Of a stretch of DNA of 64,000 nucleotides, positions 30,471 through 40,285 are shown one piece after another; within the stretch, counting starts at the first letter, position 1, and each line of letters starts with the position of its first letter. Position numbers and translations under genes: made by a program. The notes below the pieces were generated by a model. That model was not told the DNA's origin. It ran no database searches and was given only the letters and a program-made list of their open reading frames with translations. The stretch lies in assembly GCA_036924285.1 (NCBI GenBank), contig JAYKYS010000039.1:124001-188000 (forward strand). The letters are read 5' to 3'. This DNA is from Asterella californica (taxonomy: Eukaryota > Streptophyta > Marchantiopsida > Marchantiales > Aytoniaceae).

Positions 30471-30641
30471 ATGTTTAGAGTTCAATTCTATATTCGACTA
30501 AAGGAGATTATGAGTGAGCACATGGAGAGAACGTTGAGAGGAGAGAGAGCTAACGCGATGTTAGCAACGCTAGAACCTTTCGTGTATCCCGTAGTGATAT
30601 ATGACGCGTTCGAAGTCATTCTTTACATCTTGTTCACTTAG
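30471..30641 (+). CDS. Family A ORF0, conserved 56-aa protein
   Basis: Starts MFRVQFYIRLKEIMSEHMER 24 bases after the primer site and ends at a TAG at 30639. It matches the A2 protein (1865-2035) at 45 of 56 residues without gaps, in an element whose gag is broken by stops. That suggests selection before this copy died. The Tyr/Val/Ile-rich tail EPFVYPVVIYDAFEVILYIL is nearly unchanged. No known family recognised. Confidence 0.65.
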   Translation: MFRVQFYIRLKEIMSEHMERTLRGERANAMLATLEPFVYPVVIYDAFEVILYILFT

Positions 30642-31311
30642 AAAGGGTTTGGGGAGAGTTGAAAGAGAGTGCAACAAGAGTTGTAGAGAAAGAAGGAGAG
30701 AAAAGTTATTAGAGGAGAAAAAGTTGTGAGTTTAGAAATTCTTCTCTCTGGAAGATTTGTACAGTCGTTGTCAGAATTTCTATGAATTTTATTTTCCTAA
30801 GAAACTTTCCAGTGTTTTAGATTGGCTGATAACCTACTAGGACAAAAGAAATCATAGGAAAAGATGGTCTAGAGAGGGAGCAATAAACTTTCAAAGTTGA
30901 AGGGGTTTATTCACGAGAGTTGAGGAATTCTACTCTCTGGAAAATTTTTACAGTCATTGTCAGATTTTCTGTGAATTTTATTTTCCTATGAAAATTTCTA
31001 GTATTTCTGCTTGCCTGATAAGCTATCAGAGGAAACAAAAATCATGAGAAGATGAGGTCTGAAGAGGGAGAAAGAATTTTTCAAAGTGGAGGGGGTTGAC
31101 AACCATGAGAGAAGTGAAAATATACAAATTTCAGTTCTCTGGAATGTTGTCCAGTCATCACCATCTCTTCTGATTAGAGAAATTTCTGTTGAAACTTCAT
31201 GAGTTAGGAGCTTGGAGGTTGAGCTACTAGAGATCACAAAAATCTTGGAGACATCTCTTACCAACTAAAAGATATACGTTTCGGCATACAAGGAGGTCTT
31301 GAAGATACTTC
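30642..31311 (+). repeat. A1 leader with a diverged tandem triplication
   Basis: Three degenerate units of about 190-200 bases begin near 30739 (CTCTCTGGAAGATTTGTACAG), 30928 (CTCTCTGGAAAATTTTTACAG) and 31130 (GTTCTCTGGAATGTTGTCC). Each continues with a GTCAGATTTTCTGTGAATTTTA-type stretch in the first two. A2 has a single related unit, so the leader expanded in A1. No gene seen. Confidence 0.55.
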
Positions 31312-31628
31312 ATGGGGAATCCAGTTCTAGTGTCGAGGTGGAAGAAGAGACGTTTAGGAGTTCGAATGGAGACGGAGAAGCCCAAGTTAAGTATAGATGA
31401 GTTACGAACACGCATCTATAGCACTTGGGGTGCCCTCTTTATCTTATACCAAGAAGCTTCCGCGACCATTGGCACAGATTTGAAGAAAGCGAGTTGAAAG
31501 CATCATTCACTGTGGAGGCCACGAATGCTCCTGGTGAAGTAGAGTTGGATCCTTACAAGAGTGAGTTCAAGATGTCTGTTGTGATTACTACAAACGATGA
31601 TGATGAGGATCATATCTTCGATAGTTAG
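31312..31628 (+). pseudogene. Hypothetical A1 leader ORF in two overlapping frames
   Basis: First frame 31312-31497 (MGNPVLVSRWKKRRLG ... IDELRTRIYSTWGALF), second frame -1 to it, 31425-31628, ending in an acidic tail (VVITTNDDDEDHIFDS). The two could have been one protein before a one-base change near 31480. No counterpart is visible in A2. Not recognised. Confidence 0.3.
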
Positions 31629-31766
31629 TTTTAGATTGGATTTTATTTCATGTATAGCATGTATAATACACGATTTTCAATATAAAGCTCGAAAGAGTTA
31701 AGAAAGTGATGTAGAATTATTTTTCTCTATGATATTTTGTCCACTTAATGGTTGAGAAGGTGCAAC

Positions 31767-32243
31767 ATGAGTGGAAGTTCAAAAGATTGGAAAGTTAGAC
31801 TTAGAAACCTTCCTCAAGGTTTAGATGTCATAGTAAGTGTCGGAGAAAGTTCGAGAGAGATTATCGTCGAGTTTGAGAACCCTAGTACAAAACCTCAAGT
31901 AGAATCTCCGAGGAGAAGAGTAGAAACCGACTTGTGGTGTTATTTCTGTAGAGGATTGGGACACAAAGTAATGAACTGTCCAACTAGGATCAGAGCAGAG
32001 AGAGCCAAAGGAAAACGAGAGTTTACTGATTTAAGTCTTCAAGTGGGTCCATCTTCACCAGTGCCAATTCATCTTCTAGGAGAGGATCTTTGTCCAAGTT
32101 GTGCAGTGGGTGATCTATCAAGAGGACACAAGTGCGTAGATGTGGCCGCCTTACTTACGTCAGTAGTCGAGAAGTTGGACGAGACTCAGAGAGCTGAGAC
32201 GGAAAAGTTATCGACTTCAAAGGAAGACTCGGCTGAGTTGTGA
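31767..32243 (+). CDS. Family A ORF1, double zinc-motif protein
   Basis: 158 aa from ATG 31767 (MSGSSKDWKVRLRNLPQGLD). Zinc motif 1 CYFCRGLGHKVMNC and motif 2 CPSCAVGDLSRGHKC keep the spacing of the A2 protein (CX2CX4HX4C and CX2CX8HXC). The block VGPSSPVPIHLL between them is also similar. It lies between leader and gag. Intact although gag next to it is broken. Nucleic-acid binding is inferred from the motifs only. Confidence 0.7.
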   Translation: MSGSSKDWKVRLRNLPQGLDVIVSVGESSREIIVEFENPSTKPQVESPRRRVETDLWCYFCRGLGHKVMNCPTRIRAERAKGKREFTDLSLQVGPSSPVPIHLLGEDLCPSCAVGDLSRGHKCVDVAALLTSVVEKLDETQRAETEKLSTSKEDSAEL

Positions 32244-32456
32244 TGGAGATTGTCATTCGGATAGCGGAGAAGACGGTGATGCGACTCAGACTCATGATTA
32301 CCTTGGGAGAAGAAATGGCACAAGAGGTGTTGTTACGACCATTTCTTTTTATTTTACCTATGGTAGATTATTCTCGAATAGAATTGGTGATGTTCGTACT
32401 CTTTTAGTGAGTAGTTATTGCACGAAGATTAGAAGAGTAGAGAGAGTAGTTACAAG

Positions 32457-33379
32457 ATGGGGAAGCTACCAATGTTTCATGAGAAGGACAATGAAGACGT
32501 AGAACCGTTTGTTCGAGACTTCAAAAGAGGTTGCATCGGAAACAATGTGAGAAGGAAGGAAGAATGGGTGTTGTTGTTGCTAGAGTTTTAGAAGATTTTG
32601 CTCTTATGTGGTATGAAGACCGAGTGAAGAACAAGACACCTGGTGCAATTGAGGATACATAGGAGACGTTGAGTAACGCACTCATCAAAGAGTTTCTTCC
32701 AGAAGAGAGTTATGAGAAGCTCATGGTGGAGCTTACTCATTTGAAGCAACGAGACGACGAGAAAGTTTGGCAGTATGCCGAAAGGAAGGATAAGTTGGAG
32801 CAACGGTTTCGAACGGTTCTATGGAAGAGTGGAGACAAAGTGGAGCAAACAATGGTGGGGATTGGAGCAGTGTTGACCAAGAACTTGGTGGGAAGGTTGA
32901 GACCTTCAATTCAAACTCAAGTGAGGTACGAGAAGCCAGCAACCAAAGCGGAGGCCATCAAGATCGCGACAAATATGGAAGAGAGTTTGGATGAGGGGGA
33001 TATCATCCAATCTCATCATGCCGCTTTGGTGTCGACTCCGACTCTTGGTGTAACCACAACGATAGCATCTGCACCATCACAATTGGTGATTGCTTCAACA
33101 TCAGCTCCTACTCTAACGGTGGTGCCAAGACCGTTTGTCCTTACAACGATGTCTACTACCACCTCTGATTTTCATGCCGAGCTGAAGAGCATCACCGATA
33201 CTCTTGCGGATCTCAAGATAAATGTGGTGCAGTTACGAGAATGGAGGAACAAAGGTGGAGGAGGAGGTCAAAGAGGTTACGACAACAATCTTCACCGAGG
33301 AAATCAAGGTAACTTTGGAGGCAACCAAGGTAACTTTGGAGGAATCACTTGTTGGACGTGTGGAGGTTCTCATTTCTAG
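32457..33379 (+). pseudogene. Family A Gag, broken by a frameshift and stops
   Basis: Starts at ATG 32457 (MGKLPMFHEKDNEDVEPF), matching A2 Gag. A frameshift lies near 32577, a TAG replaces a Trp codon near 32660 (A2 has DTWESL here), and a TAG at 33377-33379 lies inside the zinc knuckle CWTCGGSHF where A3 has Gln. The middle part (32669-33376) is readable, with a Thr/Ala-rich linker and Gly-rich NQGNFGGNQGNFGG repeats. Confidence 0.8.
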
Positions 33380-33424
33380 CGAAACTATCCTAACAACGGA
33401 GCAAGAAGTGCCGAAGCTGTCAGA

Positions 33425-34553
33425 ATGAATGTGGGTGGAGAAAATCCATCACAAGGACGAGACAAGGGAGTGACTACTATCGATGTAGTGCGAGATCTCA
33501 TCAACGAGAAAAGAGAGTGTTCAAACTCTGCTCATGCACCGGTGGAGCTTTTAGCTCAAGAAAGAAAAAGAACTCGATTTTCTGATGAACCGATTTTCAT
33601 GGAGGAGTCATCAAGTAGAAGTACTTGTTCGAGTAATATTTCCAGTACACCAAGGGAGCCAAGAAGGAAGTTGGGGATGGTGGATTTCACCATTTCATCT
33701 TCCCAAGCGAGATATGATGTGGTTGAAGATGTGGGTGCTCAGAAAGCTAACATCACTGTTGGGCAACTGATCGCACTTAATCTCAGTTTACGAAGGGAAC
33801 TCAGAGGAGGACTGAGTTCTAAAAGAAGCAAGAAGAAGAAACCCAAGAGCAAGACATCAAAGTCTGTGAGAGTGGGTGTCGTGGATGTGCATGCTTCAGA
33901 GGTATGCACTAGGGCTTCAAAGATTGAAGTCCAATTGAATGATCACTATGTCTCTGACGTGTTGGTGGATGGAGGGTCGGCTGTAAATGCCATATTAGAG
34001 AGGTTGATGAAGAAGTTGGGGATGGAACCAACTCGCCCGGCTAACATTATCGTGGGAATGGCTAACAAGCAACGGGTAAGACCTCTTGGTGTGTTAGAGA
34101 AGGTGGTTGTGTCTGTGATGGGAGTTCAAACATTGATGTCCTTTCAAGTGTTAAAGAACTCTAGTTGTGATTTGCTCCTAGGTAGACCTTGGTTGAGAGT
34201 TGTACGCACCACTGACAGGTGGCACAAGGGATACTTACGGATTGGGTCTAGAGATCATAGAGTGATAGTACCTCTCTCGGGTGTTGGAGTTGTGACTTCT
34301 GACTCAGATAGACCCACTAGTGACTATTGGGAATCTGATACGAAGGATGATCAGAGTGTCTCAAAAGTAGATATTGGAGATTCTTACGATCAAGAATCCT
34401 CGTCTGATGACGAAGGATTTGATCGAGATGAATCATTACATCAGCTTAGTGCTATTGACTTGTTGCCTCGACCAGCAGTGGAGAAAGATCTTGACAAAGA
34501 GGAGTTGAGTGAGGCAGACATCGTGAGAAGACTCTCTACCCTGAAGTTAGGGA
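33425..34553 (+). CDS. Family A protease region, truncated
   Basis: Open frame from MNVGGENPSQGRDKG, colinear with A3 19922-18800. It contains the basic stretch SKRSKKKKPKSK, the active-site segment VLVDGGSAVNAI (DGGS) and DLLLGRPWLRVVR, then an acidic Ser/Asp tail and the start of the RT connection (LLPRPAVEKDLDKEELSEA). After about 34553 the frame passes into B2 gag sequence and stops at 34574. It has lost the polymerase. Confidence 0.7.
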
Positions 34554-34556
34554 CTG

Positions 34557-35291
34557 GTCTACAAGTTGGCAGCTGATATTGAAACTTCTACTGATCTGAA
34601 GAGCATCTTGGAGCAGAGGATACTGGATGTACGAATCAAGTTTTCTCTCTGGGAAGTTCTTGGTATTGCAAAGAGGGAGTTTCACGAACTGATCATCGAC
34701 ATCGCAAGAGACAGGTGAAGTCTGAACAAGTAAAAAGCCAAATGATAGATGTGGTAGGAGCTTCTGTGAACGATGCAGAGTTTGGAAAGGTGCATTTTCA
34801 GGAAGTTGATGGCCAGAGCTATCAGCAAGAAGCGTTAGTTGCTGGTACAAACACTATTGAGTTCGACGATGAGGAAGCTGGTGAGGAGAGTCCAGCTAGT
34901 GATAGTGACTTCAGAAAAAGACATTGGGCTCGTGCTACGACTGCTGCACGAGTTTGTCTTGGAACTTGAACCTGTTGCTACGTTGGTTGATCACGGATCT
35001 GAGATCAACATCATGTCACGGGAGGTGTACGAGAGAGGTCAGTGGTCTATCGAGCTGAACCATGGTTGGATGTTACGTGCTGCAAACTGCAAACTGCAAA
35101 CTACAGCTGCTGCTGTTCGAATGGAGACCAAGGTGATGGATGACGGATCTCACTATGCTAGGATCCGTAGTCCAGATGATAGACGTTCTGTGCAGTTTCT
35201 GACCGTTCGTACGAACCACGAACGAAACCGGCAGACCTTGAGGGATTCTCCTATCTGTAGGGGTAAGAGTTTTCAGAAATCACTCTCGTAA
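34557..35291 (+). pseudogene. B2 Gag C-terminal remnant with protease
   Basis: Matches B1 Gag from about residue 505. Readable pieces: YKLAADIETSTDLKSILEQ, GIAKREFHELIIDIAR, a frameshift near 34720, then HWARATTAARVCLGT, another shift, then EPVATLVDHGSEINIMSREV (protease, DHGS kept), and MDDGSHYARIRSPDDRRSVQ to a TAA at 35289. About 90 bases around the protease flap are missing compared with B1. Confidence 0.75.
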
Positions 35292-35311
35292 GACGAGATA
35301 ACGAGAGTGAT
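35267..35311 (+). promoter_or_regulatory. B2 counterpart of the frameshift signal (11-bp hairpin)
   Basis: In gag register the heptamer is G_AGT_TTT (35267-35273), one base from the B1 G_GGT_TTT. After a 5-nt spacer, 35279-35289 pairs perfectly with 35301-35311 (11 bp, loop 11 nt). The -1 frame has a TAA at 35264-35266, directly before the heptamer, and is open for over 100 bases after it. The stem sequence is unlike that of B1 but has the same length and place. I find no second stem longer than 4 bp. Confidence 0.6.
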
Positions 35312-38300
35312 GGATCTACTGCTACTATGATCCCGCTTGAGCAGCCCGAGGGACACAAGAGGCTGATGGAAAGGCTGCTCAAGATTTAGAAAGTAGTTGT
35401 ACTGTACATAGTTGGAAATCTGGTTTGATGACTTTCAGTTTTGATGATTGGAGTGAGTTCACGCGGATAGAAGATTTGACTGAGAAGAGTAGAAGGCAGA
35501 TGGAGAGGTGTGCAGCAAATCTACGTTGTACAGGAGTTCTGAAAGAAGATGAGATGATTTTTGGTATTTATGAGGAGTTTGTAGGTGTAGAGTCTTTTGT
35601 TCGTTGGCTGGATGATGTAGAGAGGTTGATGGAACAGACGGGAGGTAGGGTGGTGATCCCATCCATTCTCGTGAAGTCTATGAGGAGATTATCTCGTACT
35701 TGCAATATCTTCCTCATCCGAGACTGGAGAATGGATGGAAGGATGCAATCTGTTGGTGTGACTCTCAGCAGGAAGCGGAAGTACATGCCAAGTATAAAGC
35801 TGTAGCGAGGAAGGTGAAGCCTGTGGCGACTCAATTACATGTTGATTCTCAGCAGCAGATGGAGTTAGCAGCTGCTGAACTTGTGCTTAGAGATCCTACA
35901 CAAGTAGGGCACAATTATTCAACAGACACTCGAGCAGCTCCAGATAGGAGGGGGTGGCTTCTTGACTGAAGAGGAGAAACGAGCTTTTGAACAGATGATA
36001 GTTAGCCGTGGTAAGGCATTTTCTTTCTCGGCTGAGGAGATTGGTTGTGTGGATCCTAGTGTGATAGCTCTGATGGTTATCTTCACTGTTCCTCACGTAC
36101 CTTGGGACTTGAAGTTGATTCCAATCTCTTGTGCCTTGCTACCGAAGGTGATTGAGTTACTGAAAGAGAGGATGCGGATGGGTATTCTTGAACCATCTAT
36201 GGCTCCGTACTCCAGCCGATGGTTCACAGTACCTAAGAAGACAGGAGCTCTGCGCTTCATCCAAGACTTACAGCCTGCCAACAACATCACGATTCGAAAC
36301 ATCGGGACAGGACCTGTGGTTGATGAAGTAGTTGAGGCGTTTGCTGGAAGGTCAATCTATTCTATTGGAGATCTGTTTTCAGGTTATGATCAGTTTCAGC
36401 TTGCTTTGGAGAGTAGAGACTTAACTACCATACGTACACCTTTGGGGTTGATGCGGATGTGTTCTCTTCCTCAAGGTGCGACAAACTCAGTAGCCCATAT
36501 GCAGAATGCGATACATAAGGTGTTACGAGAGTTTGTACCTGAGGTCACTATCTCGTTTTTGGATGATATTCCCATGAAAGATTGTCCGGTGGAAGACAAG
36601 GACGAAGCTGTGACTTCTGATGGATGCAGAAAGTTTGTTGCAGACCACATTCCAGATGTAGAAAAGATTCTGATGCGTTTGGAGGAGGTACACCTAACTC
36701 TATCAGGTATCAAATCTCGCTTTGGAATGTCAGAGATTATGATGGTGGGTCATCTGTGTGGTACTTTTGGAAGAAATCCGAACTCAAAGAAGGTAGATGC
36801 TATAGCAAGGATAGCTGACTGCACTAACATCAGTGAGGTTCGACGGTTCTTAAGAGCTTGTGTGTTCTTTCGTGTGAGTATTCCTCATTATGCACATATT
36901 GCCGAGCCTCTGTATGCGCTTCTGAGAAAGAGAATGAGGTTTACTTGGTGGCAAGAACATCACGAGACGATGGAGCAGCTGAAGGAGATTATGAAGTCTC
37001 CACCTATACTAAGGAGGCTTAGCTACGAGAGCGGGAGACCTGTGGTACTGACCGTTGATACGAGTCCAAAGACGATTGGATGGGCAGTTGGCCAAGAAGA
37101 CGTAGAAGGTGTGCGGTTTGTTTCAAGGTTTGGAGCTCGGATCTTAACAGATAGACAGCGTAACTATCCTCAAGTGAAGCGTGAGTTGTGAGGAGCTGTT
37201 ACTGCTATGAAGGTAGATCGAGAGTTCTTGATAGGAGCCCGTGTGATATTAGAAACAGATTGTTTGCCTTTGTTGGGTATGATTGCAAACTGCAATACAC
37301 CAGACATAGCAATGCTGCGATGGATTGCTTATGTCCGGAGTCTGAACCCTGAGCTAAAGCATATAGCAGGGAAGGACAATCCAGTTGCAGATATGTTGTC
37401 TAGGGCTCGTTATACAGATGAGGATGAGATGTTTGCAAAGGTGGGGAGTGAAGAGAAGAGAGACGTATGGTGCCAAGTTGGTCAGTAGACTTCAGACTTG
37501 GAACCACTACCGTTCAACGAGGAGTTCTAATCGGAAAGGTTCCGCGATATTGGATTCTATCTGAGTTCATTATGCAGAAGAGAAGGATGGAGCGATGCAG
37601 AGTTCAAGGAGATCAGACGGAAGGCGTACAGTTATCTTCTACGTGAGGGTTATCTATGGAAACGTCCGAAGAGAAGAGATGGGATGCTTGCTAGAGTGGT
37701 GGATGATCAACCGACGAAGCTGAATCTGCTTAAGGAGTTCATGACACGTTGTGGGCTGGACACCGTGGAGTTTGGACCACTTACACGAAGATGAAGGAGC
37801 GTTACTGGTGGAAGGGTTTGTATCAAGACGTGGTGGACTTTGTTGGGTCGTGTCTGCACTGCCAGTTCTACTCTAAGGTCCGTTATAGAGATGGGTTTGT
37901 ACCTACCTATCCACCTAGTATCCATTTTCAGTGAGTTCTTGATCTTGTGATGATGCCACCGGGGTTATGGGGGATGCGTTACTTGGTGTTGTCTCGAGAG
38001 GATCTCTCCAACTATGTAAAGGGACGAGCATTACGAACGAAGACTACAGAGAACATCTGCAGGTTCGTGCTTGAAGATATCATCTGTCGTTATGGATCTG
38101 CTGGGAGATTACGGGCAGATAGGGGCGAGCTGAGAGACGCATAAGTGAAAGAGTTCTTTGCTCGTTATGGAGTAAAACTTCAGCTTACTACTGCCATGAA
38201 TCCAGAAAGTATCGGTAAGAGTGAACGAGGACACCCTTCTATTGTTCATGCTTTAGTGAAAGTATGTGATGGTAGGCCTAGAGAATGGCCGAGACTACTT

Positions 38301-38920
38301 CCATTTGCTTTGTGGGCTGATAGAACTGCACACTGTACTACGACTGGCTATATGCCAGTTGAGCTTATGCTGGGGCAGAAACCGATCATGCCTGCTGAGG
38401 AGTACTTTCCTACATGGGCTACGCTACCGTGGGAAGATGGTATAGATCATGCTTCACTCTTTGCTTTACGTATTAGGCAGTTGAGCGAAGGGAGGAGGAT
38501 CTTGCTGATGCGCAGGAGAGGCTGAAGATGGCTCGAGTTAGAAACAAGGAACATTTTGACAAGACTCACCGATTACGACCGAAGCCAATACATGTTGGTG
38601 ATTGGATTCTGGTATATGATAGCACGTTGGAGAATCAGCATTCTACACTTCGTAAGTTCTCTCGAAGATGGTTCGTGCCTTATGTTGTGCTAGATGTGTA
38701 TGAGAATGCCACTTATAGTTTACGAGAGCTAGATGGTACTCCTTTGAAACTATCTATGGCCGGCAAGCGAGTGAAGTTGTTCAAACAACGTGGAGGATCA
38801 GTAGATTTGTTCAAATTTCTGGAGTCTGAGCAGAGGACGTCAGGAGACGAAGACGACTCGGCTACTGAAGTGACTGAGATGGAGGAGAGTGACGATGAAG
38901 AAGAACAAGCAGAAGACTGA
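35312..38920 (+). pseudogene. B2 Pol, decayed
   Basis: Colinear with B1 pol. Main pieces: 35425-35805 and 35700-35969 (N-terminus, in different frames); 35962-37191 with the reverse transcriptase (GDLFSGYDQFQL, FLDDIPMKD); RNase H to 37488; integrase zinc region 37749-37934, DDE core 37947-38525 (RADRGEL, GKSERGH); C-terminus 38528-38920 (WFVPYVVLDVYENATYSL). Stops include TGA for Trp in RELWG (37189) and at 37932, and TAA at 38142. FLDD is conserved, as in B1 and B3. Confidence 0.85.
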
Positions 38921-38966
38921 ACAGGTTGGCACATGCCGGAGGATGTGCAGGTTTGGAGGGGGTGGA

Positions 38967-40285
38967 TGTCGTGATGTGAATCATTTTACATTGTAAATAA
39001 TTCACCTCTCTATCAAGCGTTAGTCTCTCTGAGTAGAGTTAGGACCTCAGAGATGTCGACACTTGAGGATGTTATATATTTTGGGTCTTAGTAGGTTGAT
39101 TACCATGTCGATAGGATTTAATCTCATGGGTTGTTCTTACGTGTTGCCCTTGCACGCTTTTAGCTGATTTAAAGTTACTTTCAAGACTGCGTGTCGTTTT
39201 AGGTAGTTTAAGTTTTACGCTGGCACTCTAGGGGGCTTGACGTGGTAGCCTATGAGTGTATTTAAGTTGTTACATGGTTTAGGGCACAAAAGGACAACCA
39301 AATGGAGCTATGAACTCTCATTGGTTTATTTTTGTCTTTTGTGAAACTCTAAACTTAGAAACAGAGCTCTAAAGAGGATTTCTAGCAATTAGTGAGGGTA
39401 CTGCAAAATCTGAGAGCACAGGGAGATAGAGCTCGTCGAGCCAAGCACTGTTAGTGAAATTCTTGATCGATTTGGATCAATAAACAAGGAGTTATGCTCA
39501 ATTGAAGTTCGGATTGTGCCAAAACTACATCACTTTTGTTGATTTTGGGGTTTTGAGTGTCAATTGCAGCAGAATTGAGGAAATAGCTTCAAACCTTCGT
39601 GGTTGCGTTCATTGTCAGCCGGGCTACGATTGTCAAAAAAGTTTCAAGTGATTTGAGTTACTGAGTAATTCAGGGCGGCCGCTGAAGCAGAGGGGGTCTG
39701 TAAAGCTCGCAATCTAGAGCAGCAACTTCAGAGAACAAAATCTGGAGTTCTGTGTACAATCAGGAGGTCCAACTTCACAAGAGTGTTCAGCAAGCTGTGT
39801 ACTGCAAATCCTGTAAGAAACTTCGAAATTGGTCAAGCCAAACTCCTGTTATAGGTCGGAATAGCTGGCTGGGTACCGGAAATTGTCATAATTTCTCTGT
39901 TCAGAAAGTTTCTACTCATATCTTGGTGCTCTGAATTGATCTCAAGCTGAAACTTCGTATGTGTATCTAGTAGAACCTCATTGACATGTAGGAGAAGTTC
40001 TGAAGTCTAAACCTTCACATATTTCTCAATCCTGAGTGCCAAAGTTTACCGTCAGATCTTATCGTTGCTAGTTAAGCTTGAACTTTGCTTCCTGAACATA
40101 TCAGAAGAGCCAAGAGACTTGTATGAGCGTTTTTCAGTATCACCTTGTAACCTGAAGCCTATCCTTTGAGCAAACCAGCCACAGCCAAGAGTCTAGTGCT
40201 TCCCTAAGTAGATTGAACACAGCCTTCAAGCTCATATCACAGCCAGAAGGTTCCGCCCTTCCCGAGGAAAACTCTCAACTCTACA
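38967..40285 (+). repeat. 3' LTR of B2 (about 1319 bp)
   Basis: Starts TGTCGTGATGTGAATC after GGAGGGGGTGGA and ends CAACTCTACA at 40285, before ACGT. The first 114 bases differ from B1 and match the B2 5' LTR. Near its end the CAGCCA(A/G)AAG segment of the B LTR occurs twice (40181 and 40240), a small duplication not present in B1. Confidence 0.75.

Larger units (their letters stand above)
29513..34556 (+). mobile_element. Family A copy A1, 5' part (Tat/Athila-like)
   Basis: LTR 29513-30425, primer site, ORF0, a long leader with a tandem triplication, ORF1 with two zinc motifs, broken gag, and protease. It ends abruptly at about 34553-34557, where B2 gag begins. It is inserted in the B2 5' LTR. 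The lost pol part is seen in A3. Confidence 0.85.
22995..40285 (+). mobile_element. Family B copy B2, decayed and carrying two nested insertions
   Basis: 5' LTR pieces 22995-23414 and 29227-29512, internal sequence 34557-38966 (end of gag, pol), 3' LTR 38967-40285. The 5' LTR was split by D1 and again by A1. A deletion removed the 3' part of A1, the rest of the 5' LTR and the first two thirds of gag. Flanking ACGT (22991-22994 and 40286-40289) is a plausible 4-bp duplication, as in B1. Pol has several stops and frameshifts. Confidence 0.8.

Noticed and set aside
31312..31628. A second programmed frameshift in the A1 leader ORF
   Set aside because: No slippery heptamer in register and no stem seen; a simple one-base change explains the two frames.
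35290..35330. A full pseudoknot in B2 like that of B1
   Set aside because: Only a 4-bp match of the loop (AGAT) to downstream ATCT is found, too weak to claim.
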